Assembly: GCF_022213065.1 (NCBI RefSeq)
Contig: NZ_JAKLJA010000029.1
Coordinates: 1 to 64,000 of the forward strand
Reading direction: 5' to 3'
Origin: Paraburkholderia tagetis
Lineage (GTDB): Bacteria; Pseudomonadota; Gammaproteobacteria; Burkholderiales; Burkholderiaceae
Length of the DNA: 64,000 nucleotides
The translations under genes and the position numbers were made by a program. The notes beneath the pieces were generated by a model. That model had not been told where the DNA came from, searched no databases, and saw only the letters and a program-made list of their open reading frames with translations. Positions 53,317 to 61,341 of the stretch are shown one piece after another; position 1 is the stretch's first letter; every line of letters begins with the position of its first letter.

Positions 53317-54375
53317 ATGGAATTCGGCATTTACACGTTCGGCGATCTCGCGACCGGGGCGTCCGGCGCCACCGGAGCGCAACGACGCATCGAAGCCATC
53401 ATCGCGGCCGCGAAAGTCGCCGATGAGGCCGGCATCGACGTGTTCGGCGTCGGCGAGCACCACCGCGCGGACTTCGCCGTTTCCTCGCCGTCCGTCGTAT
53501 TGGGCGCGATTGCCGCCGTGACCCGTCGCATGCGGTTGACGAGCGCGGTCAGCATCCTGAGCTCCGAGGATCCCGTTCGCCTCTATCAGCAGTTCTCGAC
53601 GCTCGACCTGATCTCGGGCGGACGTGCGGAGCTGCTCGTCGGGCGAGGCGCATACGTCGAATCGTTTCCGCTTTTCGGCTATGCGCTTGCGGACTACGAG
53701 GCGCTGTTCGAAGAGAAGCTTGCGTTGCTCACGGCAATCAACGAGCAAGCGCGCGTCACGTGGTCGGGACGCCATCGCGCGGGCCTCACCGACGCCGCGA
53801 TCATGCCGAGGCCGGTGCGCGGGCGTCTTCCGATCTGGCTGGCAGCGGGCGGCACGCCGTCGAGTGCCATTCGCGCCGGCCGCGCCGGTCTGCCGCTGAA
53901 CCTCGCCAACATCAGCGGATCGCCGGAGCAGTTCGCGCCCTTCATCGATCTGTATCGCCAGACCGGCCTCGCTGCGGGGCACCCGGCCGGGCATCTGCAC
54001 GTGGCCATTTCCGGTCATTTCCACGTGCAGCGCGATGGCGCCCGCGCGCGCGACGACTTCTTTCCCCACTACCGCCGCTACATTGCGAACAACCTGCCGC
54101 GCGGCCACCTTGAAATGTCGCGTCGGGACTTCGAATCCCTGGCTTCGCCTCGTGGCGCGCTATTCGTCGGTAGCGTCAATGAGATCGTCGACAAGATTCT
54201 CTTCGAATACGAGCTATTCGGGCACCAGCGTTACATGGCCCAGATGGATATCGGCGGACTGCCATTCGACAAGGTCCGGCAATCGATCGAGCTGTTCGCT
54301 ACCGAGGTCATACCTGCAGTGCGCCGTGCGATCACACGAAGCGCAGTTCGGGAATCATCGTCCTCGTCCCTTTAG
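53317..54375 (+). CDS. LLM-class flavin-dependent oxidoreductase
   Basis: A 352-residue luciferase-like monooxygenase starting MEFGIYTFGDLATG. Conserved features are ADEAGIDVFGVGEHHRADFA with the His pair near residue 45, VRLYQQFSTLDLISGGRAEL, GRGAYVESFPLFGY and LPIWLAAGGTPSSAIRAGRA. These enzymes use reduced FMN to oxidise small organic substrates. The upstream codons to 53299 are not conserved. It is the third gene of the esterase-DoxX-LLM set; substrate is unknown. Confidence 0.88.
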   Translation: MEFGIYTFGDLATGASGATGAQRRIEAIIAAAKVADEAGIDVFGVGEHHRADFAVSSPSVVLGAIAAVTRRMRLTSAVSILSSEDPVRLYQQFSTLDLISGGRAELLVGRGAYVESFPLFGYALADYEALFEEKLALLTAINEQARVTWSGRHRAGLTDAAIMPRPVRGRLPIWLAAGGTPSSAIRAGRAGLPLNLANISGSPEQFAPFIDLYRQTGLAAGHPAGHLHVAISGHFHVQRDGARARDDFFPHYRRYIANNLPRGHLEMSRRDFESLASPRGALFVGSVNEIVDKILFEYELFGHQRYMAQMDIGGLPFDKVRQSIELFATEVIPAVRRAITRSAVRESSSSSL

Positions 54376-54485
54376 CGTACCGCTCTCCTGAAGGTTTTTC
54401 TCCACGCACTGCGCACCTCGCAGGCGTGTTTCGGGGGAGGCCTGTCCGGGCCTCTCCTTCTTTTTCTGACGCCTTCCAGGAGCGA

Positions 54486-54600
54486 GGCGCGTGGGTCTGC
54501 GCATGGATTGCCAGGAGGCACCACAGCCGGATGGGTGGCGAGATTCATGTCGAGTGCCGCCCTGGTCGCGGCAGCACTTTCTCGTTCGCACCGGACGTCC
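54486..54600 (+). pseudogene. Histidine-kinase ATPase C-terminal remnant
   Basis: A plus-strand frame reads GAWVCAWIARRHHSRMGGEI then HVECRPGRGSTFSF, matching the G2-box end of a sensor kinase (GLGLAI..MGGEI.VES.PG.GSTF.F). The glycine-rich GLGL is degraded to GAWVCA. No other kinase part remains nearby. Confidence 0.75.
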
Positions 54601-54689
54601 CGATATCACCTTACGAAGTATCCCCAGGCGCACGAACGACCGCGGCGATATAGGATCGACACCAGTGTTTTGATTGTCGAGATGGTGTG

Positions 54690-55115
54690 ATGCGTCCCCG
54701 CTATGCAACTACGAAAGACGTCCCCGAGGTCGAGGACCTGCTGCGTACCTGCCAATTGCCGATCGAGGGCGTCCGCGAACACATCAATCGCTATCTGGTG
54801 TCCAGGGACAGCGGCGGCATTATTGGATGCGCCGGCCTGGAGCAATATGGCAAGGTCGGGTTACTTCGATGCATCGCCGTCGCACGACGCGCGCGGTTCG
54901 CGGGGCTCGACGACTTCATCCTTTCGCTGCTCGTCGCCGATGCGCGCGAGCGCGGGATCGAGTCACTGGTCGTCCACTCCACAGGCGCCGAACGCTATTT
55001 CGAGCAGATCGGATTTACGGCAGCCGAGACATCGGAGTTGCCTGACGATCTGCGCCGTTCACTAGAACGCACGTCGCCTCGTGCCGCGCTCGACATCATG
55101 CAGGTTGCGTTGTAG
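54690..55115 (+). CDS. GNAT acetyltransferase, ArsN2-like
   Basis: A 141-residue protein: MRPRYATTKDVPEVEDLLRT, a GCAGLEQYGKVGLLRCIAVA strand pair, the acetyl-CoA loop region RRARFAGLDDFILSLLVADA, and FEQIGFTAAETSELPDDLR. The combination of an early LP.EG segment and the ERYFEQIGF end is typical of ArsN2-type acetyltransferases found in arsenic loci. No ars genes are nearby, so the role may differ. GTG at 54687 directly precedes the ATG. Confidence 0.75.
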   Translation: MRPRYATTKDVPEVEDLLRTCQLPIEGVREHINRYLVSRDSGGIIGCAGLEQYGKVGLLRCIAVARRARFAGLDDFILSLLVADARERGIESLVVHSTGAERYFEQIGFTAAETSELPDDLRRSLERTSPRAALDIMQVAL

Positions 55116-55277
55116 TAGCCATTCATGTGCATAGGCAGTCAGCACGTTCGAATTGTTTGTAGAAACGAAATGCAATATCCCCTGCGCCCGCATCCGCATC
55201 GTTTCGCGAATACACGTGGTAACTAATGCGTGTCGTCGGGCAACGATATTGAGCCGAATGCAATCCACGGTCATGCA

Positions 55278-55721
55278 ATGAAAAAGCTCCTTCTCGTCCC
55301 TCTGATTTCCGCAGTCGTAATGGGTGGCGGAATTTTCGCAACGTCGGCGTTCGGACGCACGCTCGATGAACAGTTCGCCTGCAAATCCAATGCACACTCG
55401 TTCATTGCCAACCTCATCAATGATCAGTCGATTGACCCCACCCCGATTCACGTCGAGGCGGACTCGGTCAATGCGTTTCGTCCCAGTCATGCGACGGATC
55501 TCACTGCTTACGGATTGCGGGTTCGCGCAGTGTTTGGATACCAGCCGGGTGACCCATTCTTCAAACCCGGAAATGGCAAGACTTCCTCGGGTCCAGTCTA
55601 CGGAGCGGTGGTATTCGGTTCGACCGACTCTGTCGAAGCCCTCGTGCGAAAAGCTGGCGGTCATGCAGAAATTCACCAGGTCATACCGCTGATACTATCG
55701 GCAATTGTCTGCGAGGCGTGA
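55278..55721 (+). CDS. Small exported hypothetical protein
   Basis: A 147-residue protein with a signal peptide (MKKLLLVPLISAVVMGGGIF, likely cleaved near SAFGRT). The mature part has two cysteines (FACKSN and IVCEA, near its two ends), which could form a disulfide, and a FGSTDSVEALVRKAGGHAEI segment. No family is recognised. It stands alone between the GNAT gene and pobA, convergent with pobA. Confidence 0.6.
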   Translation: MKKLLLVPLISAVVMGGGIFATSAFGRTLDEQFACKSNAHSFIANLINDQSIDPTPIHVEADSVNAFRPSHATDLTAYGLRVRAVFGYQPGDPFFKPGNGKTSSGPVYGAVVFGSTDSVEALVRKAGGHAEIHQVIPLILSAIVCEA

Positions 55722-55742
55722 CGTGCATTTCGCATTGCTGCT

Positions 55743-56927
55743 TCATTCAATGGCTTCATACGGCAAACCAACGTAGTTTTCCGCGATCGTCTTGAGCCCG
55801 GCTTCCGAAGTCGTGTAGTAGTCGTAGTCGGTACGCTGCATGCGCTTGTCGAAGGCGTCGCGCTCCGAAAACTCGTGCAGGAGGTTCGTCATGAACCACG
55901 AGAAACGCTCTGCCTTCCACACCCGGCGCAGCGCGCTCTGCGAATACTTTGCCAGTAGATCGGTGCGGCCGTCGCGGTAGACGCGATTCAGAATCCGATA
56001 TAGCGTGCTCACGTCGCTTGCGGCGAGATTCAGTCCCTTCGCGCCGGTCGGCGGCACGATATGCGCCGCGTCGCCCACGAGGAACAGCTTGCCATACTGC
56101 ATCGGCTCAACCACATAGCTGCGCAGCGGCGTAATGCTCTTCTCGAGCGAGGGACCCGTGACGACCTTCTCGGCCACGTCCTGTGGCAGCCGCGTTTTCA
56201 ACTCTTCCCAGAAGCGTTCGTCGGACCAGTCTTCGACCTTCTCCGTCAAGGGCACTTGCAGGTAGTAACGGCTGCGAGTCGTCGAACGCTGGCTGCAGAG
56301 CACAAAGCCGCGTTCGTGGTGCGCATAAATCAGTTCGTGATTGACAGGCGGGGTATCGGACAGCATGCCGAGCCAGCCAAACGGATAGACGCGCTCGTAG
56401 TGCGTGAGCACCTCCTCAGGGATCGTCTTGCGCGAAACGCCATGAAAGCCATCGCAGCCCGCAATGTAATCGCAGTCCAGACGGTATATCTCGCCGCGCT
56501 TTTCAAATGTGACGTAGGGCGCTTCGCTTTTTACGTCATGCAGTTGAACGTTGGCTGCTTCGTAAATCGTGGTCGCGCCGCTGACCTCGCGCGCCGCCAT
56601 CAAATCGCGCGTCACTTCGGTCTGGCCATACACCAGCACCGACGCGCCACCCGTGAGCTTTTTCAGGTCGATCCGGTCACGTCGCCCACCGAACACCAGT
56701 TCGATGCCGTCGTGAATCAACCCTTGCGCATCCATACGCTCGCTCACGCCCGCTTCGCGCAACAGGTCGACCATGCCCTGCTCGAACACGCCCGCACGGA
56801 TTCGGCCAAGTACGTATTCGCCGCTTTGGCGTTCAAGAATGACGTTGTCGATGCCAGCCTTGTGCAGCAACTGCCCCAAAAGCAGGCCGGATGGCCCCGC
56901 GCCGATGATCGCTACTTTGGTCTTCAT
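55743..56927 (-). CDS. pobA: 4-hydroxybenzoate 3-monooxygenase
   Basis: A 394-residue flavoprotein that hydroxylates 4-hydroxybenzoate to protocatechuate with NADPH and O2. MKTKVAIIGAGPSGLLLGQL is the FAD site; RIRAGVFEQGMVDLLREAGV, CDYIAGCDGFHGVSRKTIP and GDAAHIVPPTGAKGLNLAAS are diagnostic for PobA. The start follows GGGAGACATCGGTC. It is divergent from the AraC-type activator gene at 57110. Protocatechuate cleavage genes are not in this window. Confidence 0.96.
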   Translation of the reverse strand: MKTKVAIIGAGPSGLLLGQLLHKAGIDNVILERQSGEYVLGRIRAGVFEQGMVDLLREAGVSERMDAQGLIHDGIELVFGGRRDRIDLKKLTGGASVLVYGQTEVTRDLMAAREVSGATTIYEAANVQLHDVKSEAPYVTFEKRGEIYRLDCDYIAGCDGFHGVSRKTIPEEVLTHYERVYPFGWLGMLSDTPPVNHELIYAHHERGFVLCSQRSTTRSRYYLQVPLTEKVEDWSDERFWEELKTRLPQDVAEKVVTGPSLEKSITPLRSYVVEPMQYGKLFLVGDAAHIVPPTGAKGLNLAASDVSTLYRILNRVYRDGRTDLLAKYSQSALRRVWKAERFSWFMTNLLHEFSERDAFDKRMQRTDYDYYTTSEAGLKTIAENYVGLPYEAIE

Positions 56928-57061
56928 GACCGATGTCTCCCATATTCCTCTACACTGCGGCTTCTGCTTTGCTCTACGAGCCCCAATAATTAATGCCGCG
57001 GTTGAATTGCATTTTTCTAGAAATATGCAGCGCTGATAAGGCAATTTTTTCGATTAAAATT

Positions 57062-57078
57062 GGACTTTTAAAAAGTCC
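57062..57078. promoter_or_regulatory. Candidate operator in the pobA-pobR intergenic region
   Basis: GGACTTTT-A-AAAAGTCC is a near-perfect palindrome 32 nt before pobR and 135 nt before pobA, inside an AT-rich stretch. PobR-type activators bind between the two divergent genes, so this is the best candidate site. Confidence 0.5.
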
Positions 57079-57109
57079 CAACCGGTCCCGATAATTCAGT
57101 GATGAACCC

Positions 57110-57982
57110 ATGAAGCATCCGGCGCAGCACGACATTCCCGTCTTCAAGTTATACGGCGAAGGGCCTGACTGGAGCACGCTCGATTTGCTGCACTGCGAGT
57201 CGATACCGGAGCGAAGCAGCTTGCACGACTGGGAAATCAGGCGACACACGCACGCCGACCTCGCGCAACTCCTGTACGTCCAGAAAGGCGTTGCACTGAT
57301 CGAAATCGAGGGCGAGAAGACCCGGATAGACACGCCATCAGTCCAGGTCGTCCCGCCTATGTGCGTACATGGTTTCCAGTTTTCTCCGGAGGTCGACGGT
57401 TACGTGATTACGATCGCTGCGCCCCTGATGAACTGGCTTCAGCAGCAAATCGATGCACCCCGCCGCGTGCTGGAGCATCCAGGCTGCTATTCGGTTGGCA
57501 ACGATCGGCCTTACGTGAACACCTTGTGCAGCCACCTGAATCAGGAGTACGGCCCGCCTGCGCCTTCAAGGGACCTGCTGCTTCGGTCGCTCGTGAGCGC
57601 GCTCGTCGTATGGGTCAGTCGTCAGGATCAACAAGGCAAGGAAAGGGACGAACCTCAAGATCGCGGTCATGCCCACCTGAAAGCGTTCTCCGGCCTGATC
57701 GAAAAACACTACCGCGAACATTTTCCAATCAGCCGCTACGCTGAACGCCTGGGCGTAACGCCGGTGTATTTGAATATGGTTTGCCAGCGAATAGCGGGTA
57801 AAAGCGCCCTCGCCCTCGTCCATCAGCGATTGCTGCTCGAGGCGAAGCGCAGTCTCACCTACACCGCACTCAATATCAATCAGATATCCGATTTTTTGGG
57901 CTTCACGGAGCCGGCATATTTCACGCGGTTCTTCAAGCGATTCACTGGCATGACGCCAAACGCTTTTCGCCAGCGAAAATGA
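57110..57982 (+). CDS. pobR: AraC-family activator of pobA
   Basis: A 290-residue protein: an N-terminal cupin-like effector domain (DWEIRRHTHADLAQLLYVQK, VQVVPPMCVHGFQFS) and a C-terminal double helix-turn-helix (ISRYAERLGVTPVYLNMVCQ, INQISDFLGFTEPAYFTRFF KRFTGMTPNAFRQ in pieces). The divergent arrangement with pobA is the standard one for PobR, which activates pobA when 4-hydroxybenzoate is present. ATG at 57110 begins MKHPAQHDIPVFKLYGEGPD. Confidence 0.9.
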   Translation: MKHPAQHDIPVFKLYGEGPDWSTLDLLHCESIPERSSLHDWEIRRHTHADLAQLLYVQKGVALIEIEGEKTRIDTPSVQVVPPMCVHGFQFSPEVDGYVITIAAPLMNWLQQQIDAPRRVLEHPGCYSVGNDRPYVNTLCSHLNQEYGPPAPSRDLLLRSLVSALVVWVSRQDQQGKERDEPQDRGHAHLKAFSGLIEKHYREHFPISRYAERLGVTPVYLNMVCQRIAGKSALALVHQRLLLEAKRSLTYTALNINQISDFLGFTEPAYFTRFFKRFTGMTPNAFRQRK

Positions 57983-58182
57983 TTTCATTGTTGCCATCAT
58001 CAGGCTGCTGCACGGCAAGACCGCCCACGGGTTCTGTCGCACTGACGCGATCCGGTAGACCCTGTCGCACCGAAGCAGGCTTGGTCGCTGGAAAATTGAC
58101 AGTGCCTGAACGTAGTCTTCAACCGGGGCAGTCCACGGCCGTTCGCCTGGTGCAGGAGTCGGCTTGTGCGTGCAGCGATGCC

Positions 58183-59364
58183 TCAGAACCTGTGGCGAAT
58201 CGCGGCGCGCACAAGTACCTGGCGGCTGTTCGACGAGTCGCCGGCGTTGCCGATGTTGGCCACCGCAGGCGCCCCCGTGGACGACGTACCCGCTGCGATC
58301 TGGTACGCGCCCTGGGCGTAGAGATCGGTTCGCTTCGAAAGAAAGTAATCGGCCATCACGCTGAACTGGTTGAAATGCTGATTACCGACGTTTGCGCCAT
58401 CCGACGTGCGGACATTGTTGCCCTTCGCGTAATCGTAGGCCGCGCCCAGACTGAATGCCGGCGTGACCGACCACTTGACGCCCGCATCGACGTTATTGAA
58501 CTTCGCACTCGCACCGCCCAGTGCCGCGATATTGCCGTACTCGATGTTCGAATACGACGCGCCGATCTGCACCGGCCCAACTGTGTACAGCGCGCCCGCT
58601 ATCGCAACCTGATACGAACTCGCACTCGCATAAGCCTTGTTCAGGATGCCAGTCAACTGCGTTCCGCTGCCGTTGCTCGTGAAGAAACCCTGGCTCGCGG
58701 TGGGGGCGGTCGGATTCTTGAAGTAGAGGTAAGCGGCCCCCAGGGTCACAACGCCGTTGGAGTACGCCGCTCCGGCCGAATAGCCGCCGTTGCCGCTGAA
58801 ATTACCGGGTTGGCCGCCCACGCTCCACGTGGCGCCAAACGTGAGTCCGTTGATGTTGGGGCTCGCGTAGCGAATCGCGTTGTTGGTGCGCAACGAGTTC
58901 GCGGTGTTGTCGAAGTCGCCCGGATGCTGGAAAATTTCGCCCGCCAGATAGCCCTGGATCGTGACCGCTTGTGCATAGTTGACGACCGAATCGTACTGCC
59001 GCCCTAGCATGAGGTCACCAAAGCGCCGGTTGCTCAAACCAACGGCCGCCTGGCGTCCGAACTGGAGTCCCCCTTGCCCTGCGCCACCCGTATTCAGGTT
59101 CACGCCGGATTCGAGCGTGAAGATGGCACGCGTGCCGCCCCCCAGGTCTTCGGCACCCTTCATGCCCCAGCGGCTGCCGTACATGCCGTTGAGCGAGTCG
59201 AGGTACCACTTGTGCGCGCCCTTCGACGGCGCGGTGGCGACGTTGCTGTTGAACATGATGCCTTCGTCCAGCACACCGTACAGCGTAAGACTGCTTTGCG
59301 CCCAGACCGATGCACCGTACAGGCAAAGCGGGGCCAATGCGAGAAGCTTCTTTTTCATCTTCAA
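58183..59364 (-). CDS. Gram-negative porin
   Basis: A 393-residue outer-membrane protein with a signal peptide (MKMKKKLLALAPLCLYGASV, cleaved after WAQ) and mature start SSLTLYGVLDEGI. It has the porin PEFRRF-like eyelet region (GSRWGMKGAEDLGGGTRAIF) and ends in a C-terminal Phe (RAAIRHRF), needed for BAM assembly. General diffusion of small hydrophilic or aromatic acids is likely. It is downstream of the AAHS transporter on the same strand and probably serves the same substrate. Confidence 0.92.
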   Translation of the reverse strand: MKMKKKLLALAPLCLYGASVWAQSSLTLYGVLDEGIMFNSNVATAPSKGAHKWYLDSLNGMYGSRWGMKGAEDLGGGTRAIFTLESGVNLNTGGAGQGGLQFGRQAAVGLSNRRFGDLMLGRQYDSVVNYAQAVTIQGYLAGEIFQHPGDFDNTANSLRTNNAIRYASPNINGLTFGATWSVGGQPGNFSGNGGYSAGAAYSNGVVTLGAAYLYFKNPTAPTASQGFFTSNGSGTQLTGILNKAYASASSYQVAIAGALYTVGPVQIGASYSNIEYGNIAALGGASAKFNNVDAGVKWSVTPAFSLGAAYDYAKGNNVRTSDGANVGNQHFNQFSVMADYFLSKRTDLYAQGAYQIAAGTSSTGAPAVANIGNAGDSSNSRQVLVRAAIRHRF

Positions 59365-59431
59365 TTTTCCAAATCTGGATTATTTATTTGTATATCTAAT
59401 CAACTGAATGCCAATTCACGAAAAAAATGAC

Positions 59432-60811
59432 TCATGACCTTGCCTGGTGCATTGGCGCGCTTTGCTGTGCGTGCGTCTGCGAAACGGGTGCGCCGCGCCC
59501 GATCATCCCGAAGAGCGCGCACGCGGACACCAGCGCCGGCACGGCAAGCAGGCTGAATACCGATCCAATCTGCCAGCCCAAGCCCATCAGTGCCGCGCCG
59601 ACCAGTGCGCCTGCTACGCCCCCTATGCGCCCCACACCGAGCATCCAGGCAACGCCCGTCGCCCGCCCATGCGTCGGATAAAAGGTTGCCGCTAGCGCAG
59701 ACATCGACGTGACTGCGCTCGTGACCAATGTCCCGGTCAAGAAGATGAGGGTGCCGAGCCACAACTGGTGGCCGACTCCGTGTCCGACCAGCAGAACCAT
59801 GATTGCGGCGAGCACATACGTTGCCGCGATCACGCGGTTGGCGTTGAGGCGGTCCATGAACCAGCCGACGCACAGGTTGCCCAGCACGCCGCCAAGCGGG
59901 AAAAGCGACGTCATCAGGGCTGCACGCGTGCCGGAGGAGCCCGTGTCGCGAAACAGCGTAGGCAGCCAGTTAGTGAGCAGGTAATAGATCAGCAGGCCCA
60001 TGAAGTACGCGAGCCACAACATCAGCGTCCCGAAGCGGTACTGCCGCGACAGGACAACGCGAATCGCCGATTCGCGCTGCGTGCTCACGCCGCCCTCCGG
60101 GGCGACGAAGCGGCAACCTTCGAACGTCGTGCCGTGTGCAATACGGCCGAGGATGCGTGCGATTTTCGCGTCGGCACGTTGACGTACCGCCATGAACTGA
60201 ACGGACTCCGGCAAGAGCAGGACCAACAGAACCGTAAGCACGATCGGCCCGATACCCCCTGCGACCAGCACGCTTTGCCAGCCAAATTGCGGAATCAGCC
60301 ATGCAGACGCGAATCCGCCGAGCGCGAGGCCCGCGGAAAAGCCGCAGAACATCGCATTGACGACGACCGCACGCACGCGCGTCGGCGCATATTCGGACAT
60401 CAGCGTGACGGCGTTCGGCATGGCAGCGCCGAGTCCGAGACCGGTGCACAAGCGCAGCACGGTCAGTGACTCGACCGTGCTGGCGAATGCGGCCGCAAGG
60501 CTCCACAGTCCAAAGAACGCGACGGAGAGCACCAGTACGGTCTTGCGCCCGAGCCGGTCGGCGAGTGGGCCGGCCAGCACCGCGCCGATGCCAAGTCCGA
60601 CCAGCGCGGCGCTCATCACCGGACCGAGCGCGACGCGCGCAATGCCCCACTGCTGCACGAGCGACGGTGCAATGAAACCGATGGCTGCCGTGTCGTAGCC
60701 GTCGGCGGCGACAACGAGAAAGCACAGCACGAGAATGACCCACTGAAATGAGGAAAACCGTTGGCCGTCAATGAAGGCCTGGGTATCGACGACGCGTTCG
60801 AAGGTCTTCAT
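59432..60811 (-). CDS. MFS transporter, aromatic acid:H+ symporter family (PcaK-like)
   Basis: A 459-residue, 12-helix transporter. The helix 1 motif DGYDTAAIGFIAPSL is the aromatic acid/H+ symporter signature, and the loop GPLADRLGRKTV follows helix 2. It would import an aromatic or alicyclic carboxylate. GGAGGG precedes the ATG, which overlaps a 25-codon ORF (ATGA). Its location near pobA suggests 4-hydroxybenzoate, but it is in line with the SDR/FAD-dehydrogenase genes, whose substrate may be its cargo. Confidence 0.9.
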   Translation of the reverse strand: MKTFERVVDTQAFIDGQRFSSFQWVILVLCFLVVAADGYDTAAIGFIAPSLVQQWGIARVALGPVMSAALVGLGIGAVLAGPLADRLGRKTVLVLSVAFFGLWSLAAAFASTVESLTVLRLCTGLGLGAAMPNAVTLMSEYAPTRVRAVVVNAMFCGFSAGLALGGFASAWLIPQFGWQSVLVAGGIGPIVLTVLLVLLLPESVQFMAVRQRADAKIARILGRIAHGTTFEGCRFVAPEGGVSTQRESAIRVVLSRQYRFGTLMLWLAYFMGLLIYYLLTNWLPTLFRDTGSSGTRAALMTSLFPLGGVLGNLCVGWFMDRLNANRVIAATYVLAAIMVLLVGHGVGHQLWLGTLIFLTGTLVTSAVTSMSALAATFYPTHGRATGVAWMLGVGRIGGVAGALVGAALMGLGWQIGSVFSLLAVPALVSACALFGMIGRGAPVSQTHAQQSAPMHQARS

Positions 60812-60885
60812 TGCTGCCCTCCAGCCACGTGATAGACGAGCAGGGGCAGCGCTCCGGCGGGGCCGGCGCGATCGAGCATTTGCAT
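60808..60885 (-). CDS. Possible 25-residue ORF coupled to the MFS gene
   Basis: MQMLDRAGPAGALPLLVYHV then AGGQQ, starting 12 nt after GGAG and ending in a TGA that overlaps the transporter ATG. The ribosome site plus stop-start overlap suggest translation and coupling. It may be the residue of a lost gene. No family is recognised. Confidence 0.35.
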   Translation of the reverse strand: MQMLDRAGPAGALPLLVYHVAGGQQ

Positions 60886-60975
60886 TGCGATGTCTCCAAA
60901 GATTGATGTCGTTTTATTGCGGCGCCATACCCGCGGGCGCGGGACGGCCAGGGTCTGCAACGGCGCGCCGTCAAT

Positions 60976-61341
60976 CTATAACGGCGGATTGACTGACCCT
61001 GCGACACTATCCAGCGCGGCGGCGCGAATGAGCCGTGTCTCCTGTGCCGTGATCAGATGGCCCGATGCCTTGAGATAGGCCGGGAAATCCGGATGGGTAT
61101 CGCGTGCGAGGCACCGTCGTTCGTAGTCCGCCAGATCGTCATACGCCCACAGGTGGGTGAACTGGTTCTGTGGCCCCACCACACTTGTCCAAAAGCCGAG
61201 CGGATGTCCAAGCGTCTCGAGCAGGATCGGCATGGCGAGGCGGTCAAACACCTCGATAAACTCGGGCATCTTGCGTAGCGCGATCGTGTAGACCCGGAAA
61301 TCCACGAGGGGCTTCGTCAGATATATTGGGTTGGGGCTCAT
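60976..61341 (-). CDS. NIPSNAP family protein
   Basis: A 121-residue dimeric alpha/beta-barrel-type protein: VDFRVYTIALRKMPEFIEVF, HPLGFWTSVVGPQNQFTHLW and YDDLADYERRCLARDTHPDF are typical of NIPSNAP proteins. Its ATG overlaps the stop of the FAD dehydrogenase by 4 nt, so they are translationally coupled. Members often accompany catabolic enzymes; the biochemical role is not settled. Confidence 0.88.
   Translation of the reverse strand: MSPNPIYLTKPLVDFRVYTIALRKMPEFIEVFDRLAMPILLETLGHPLGFWTSVVGPQNQFTHLWAYDDLADYERRCLARDTHPDFPAYLKASGHLITAQETRLIRAAALDSVAGSVNPPL

Noticed and set aside
54355..54708. Minus-strand frame after the LLM gene
   Set aside because: Opposes the histidine-kinase remnant and shows no motif; a low-complexity reading only.
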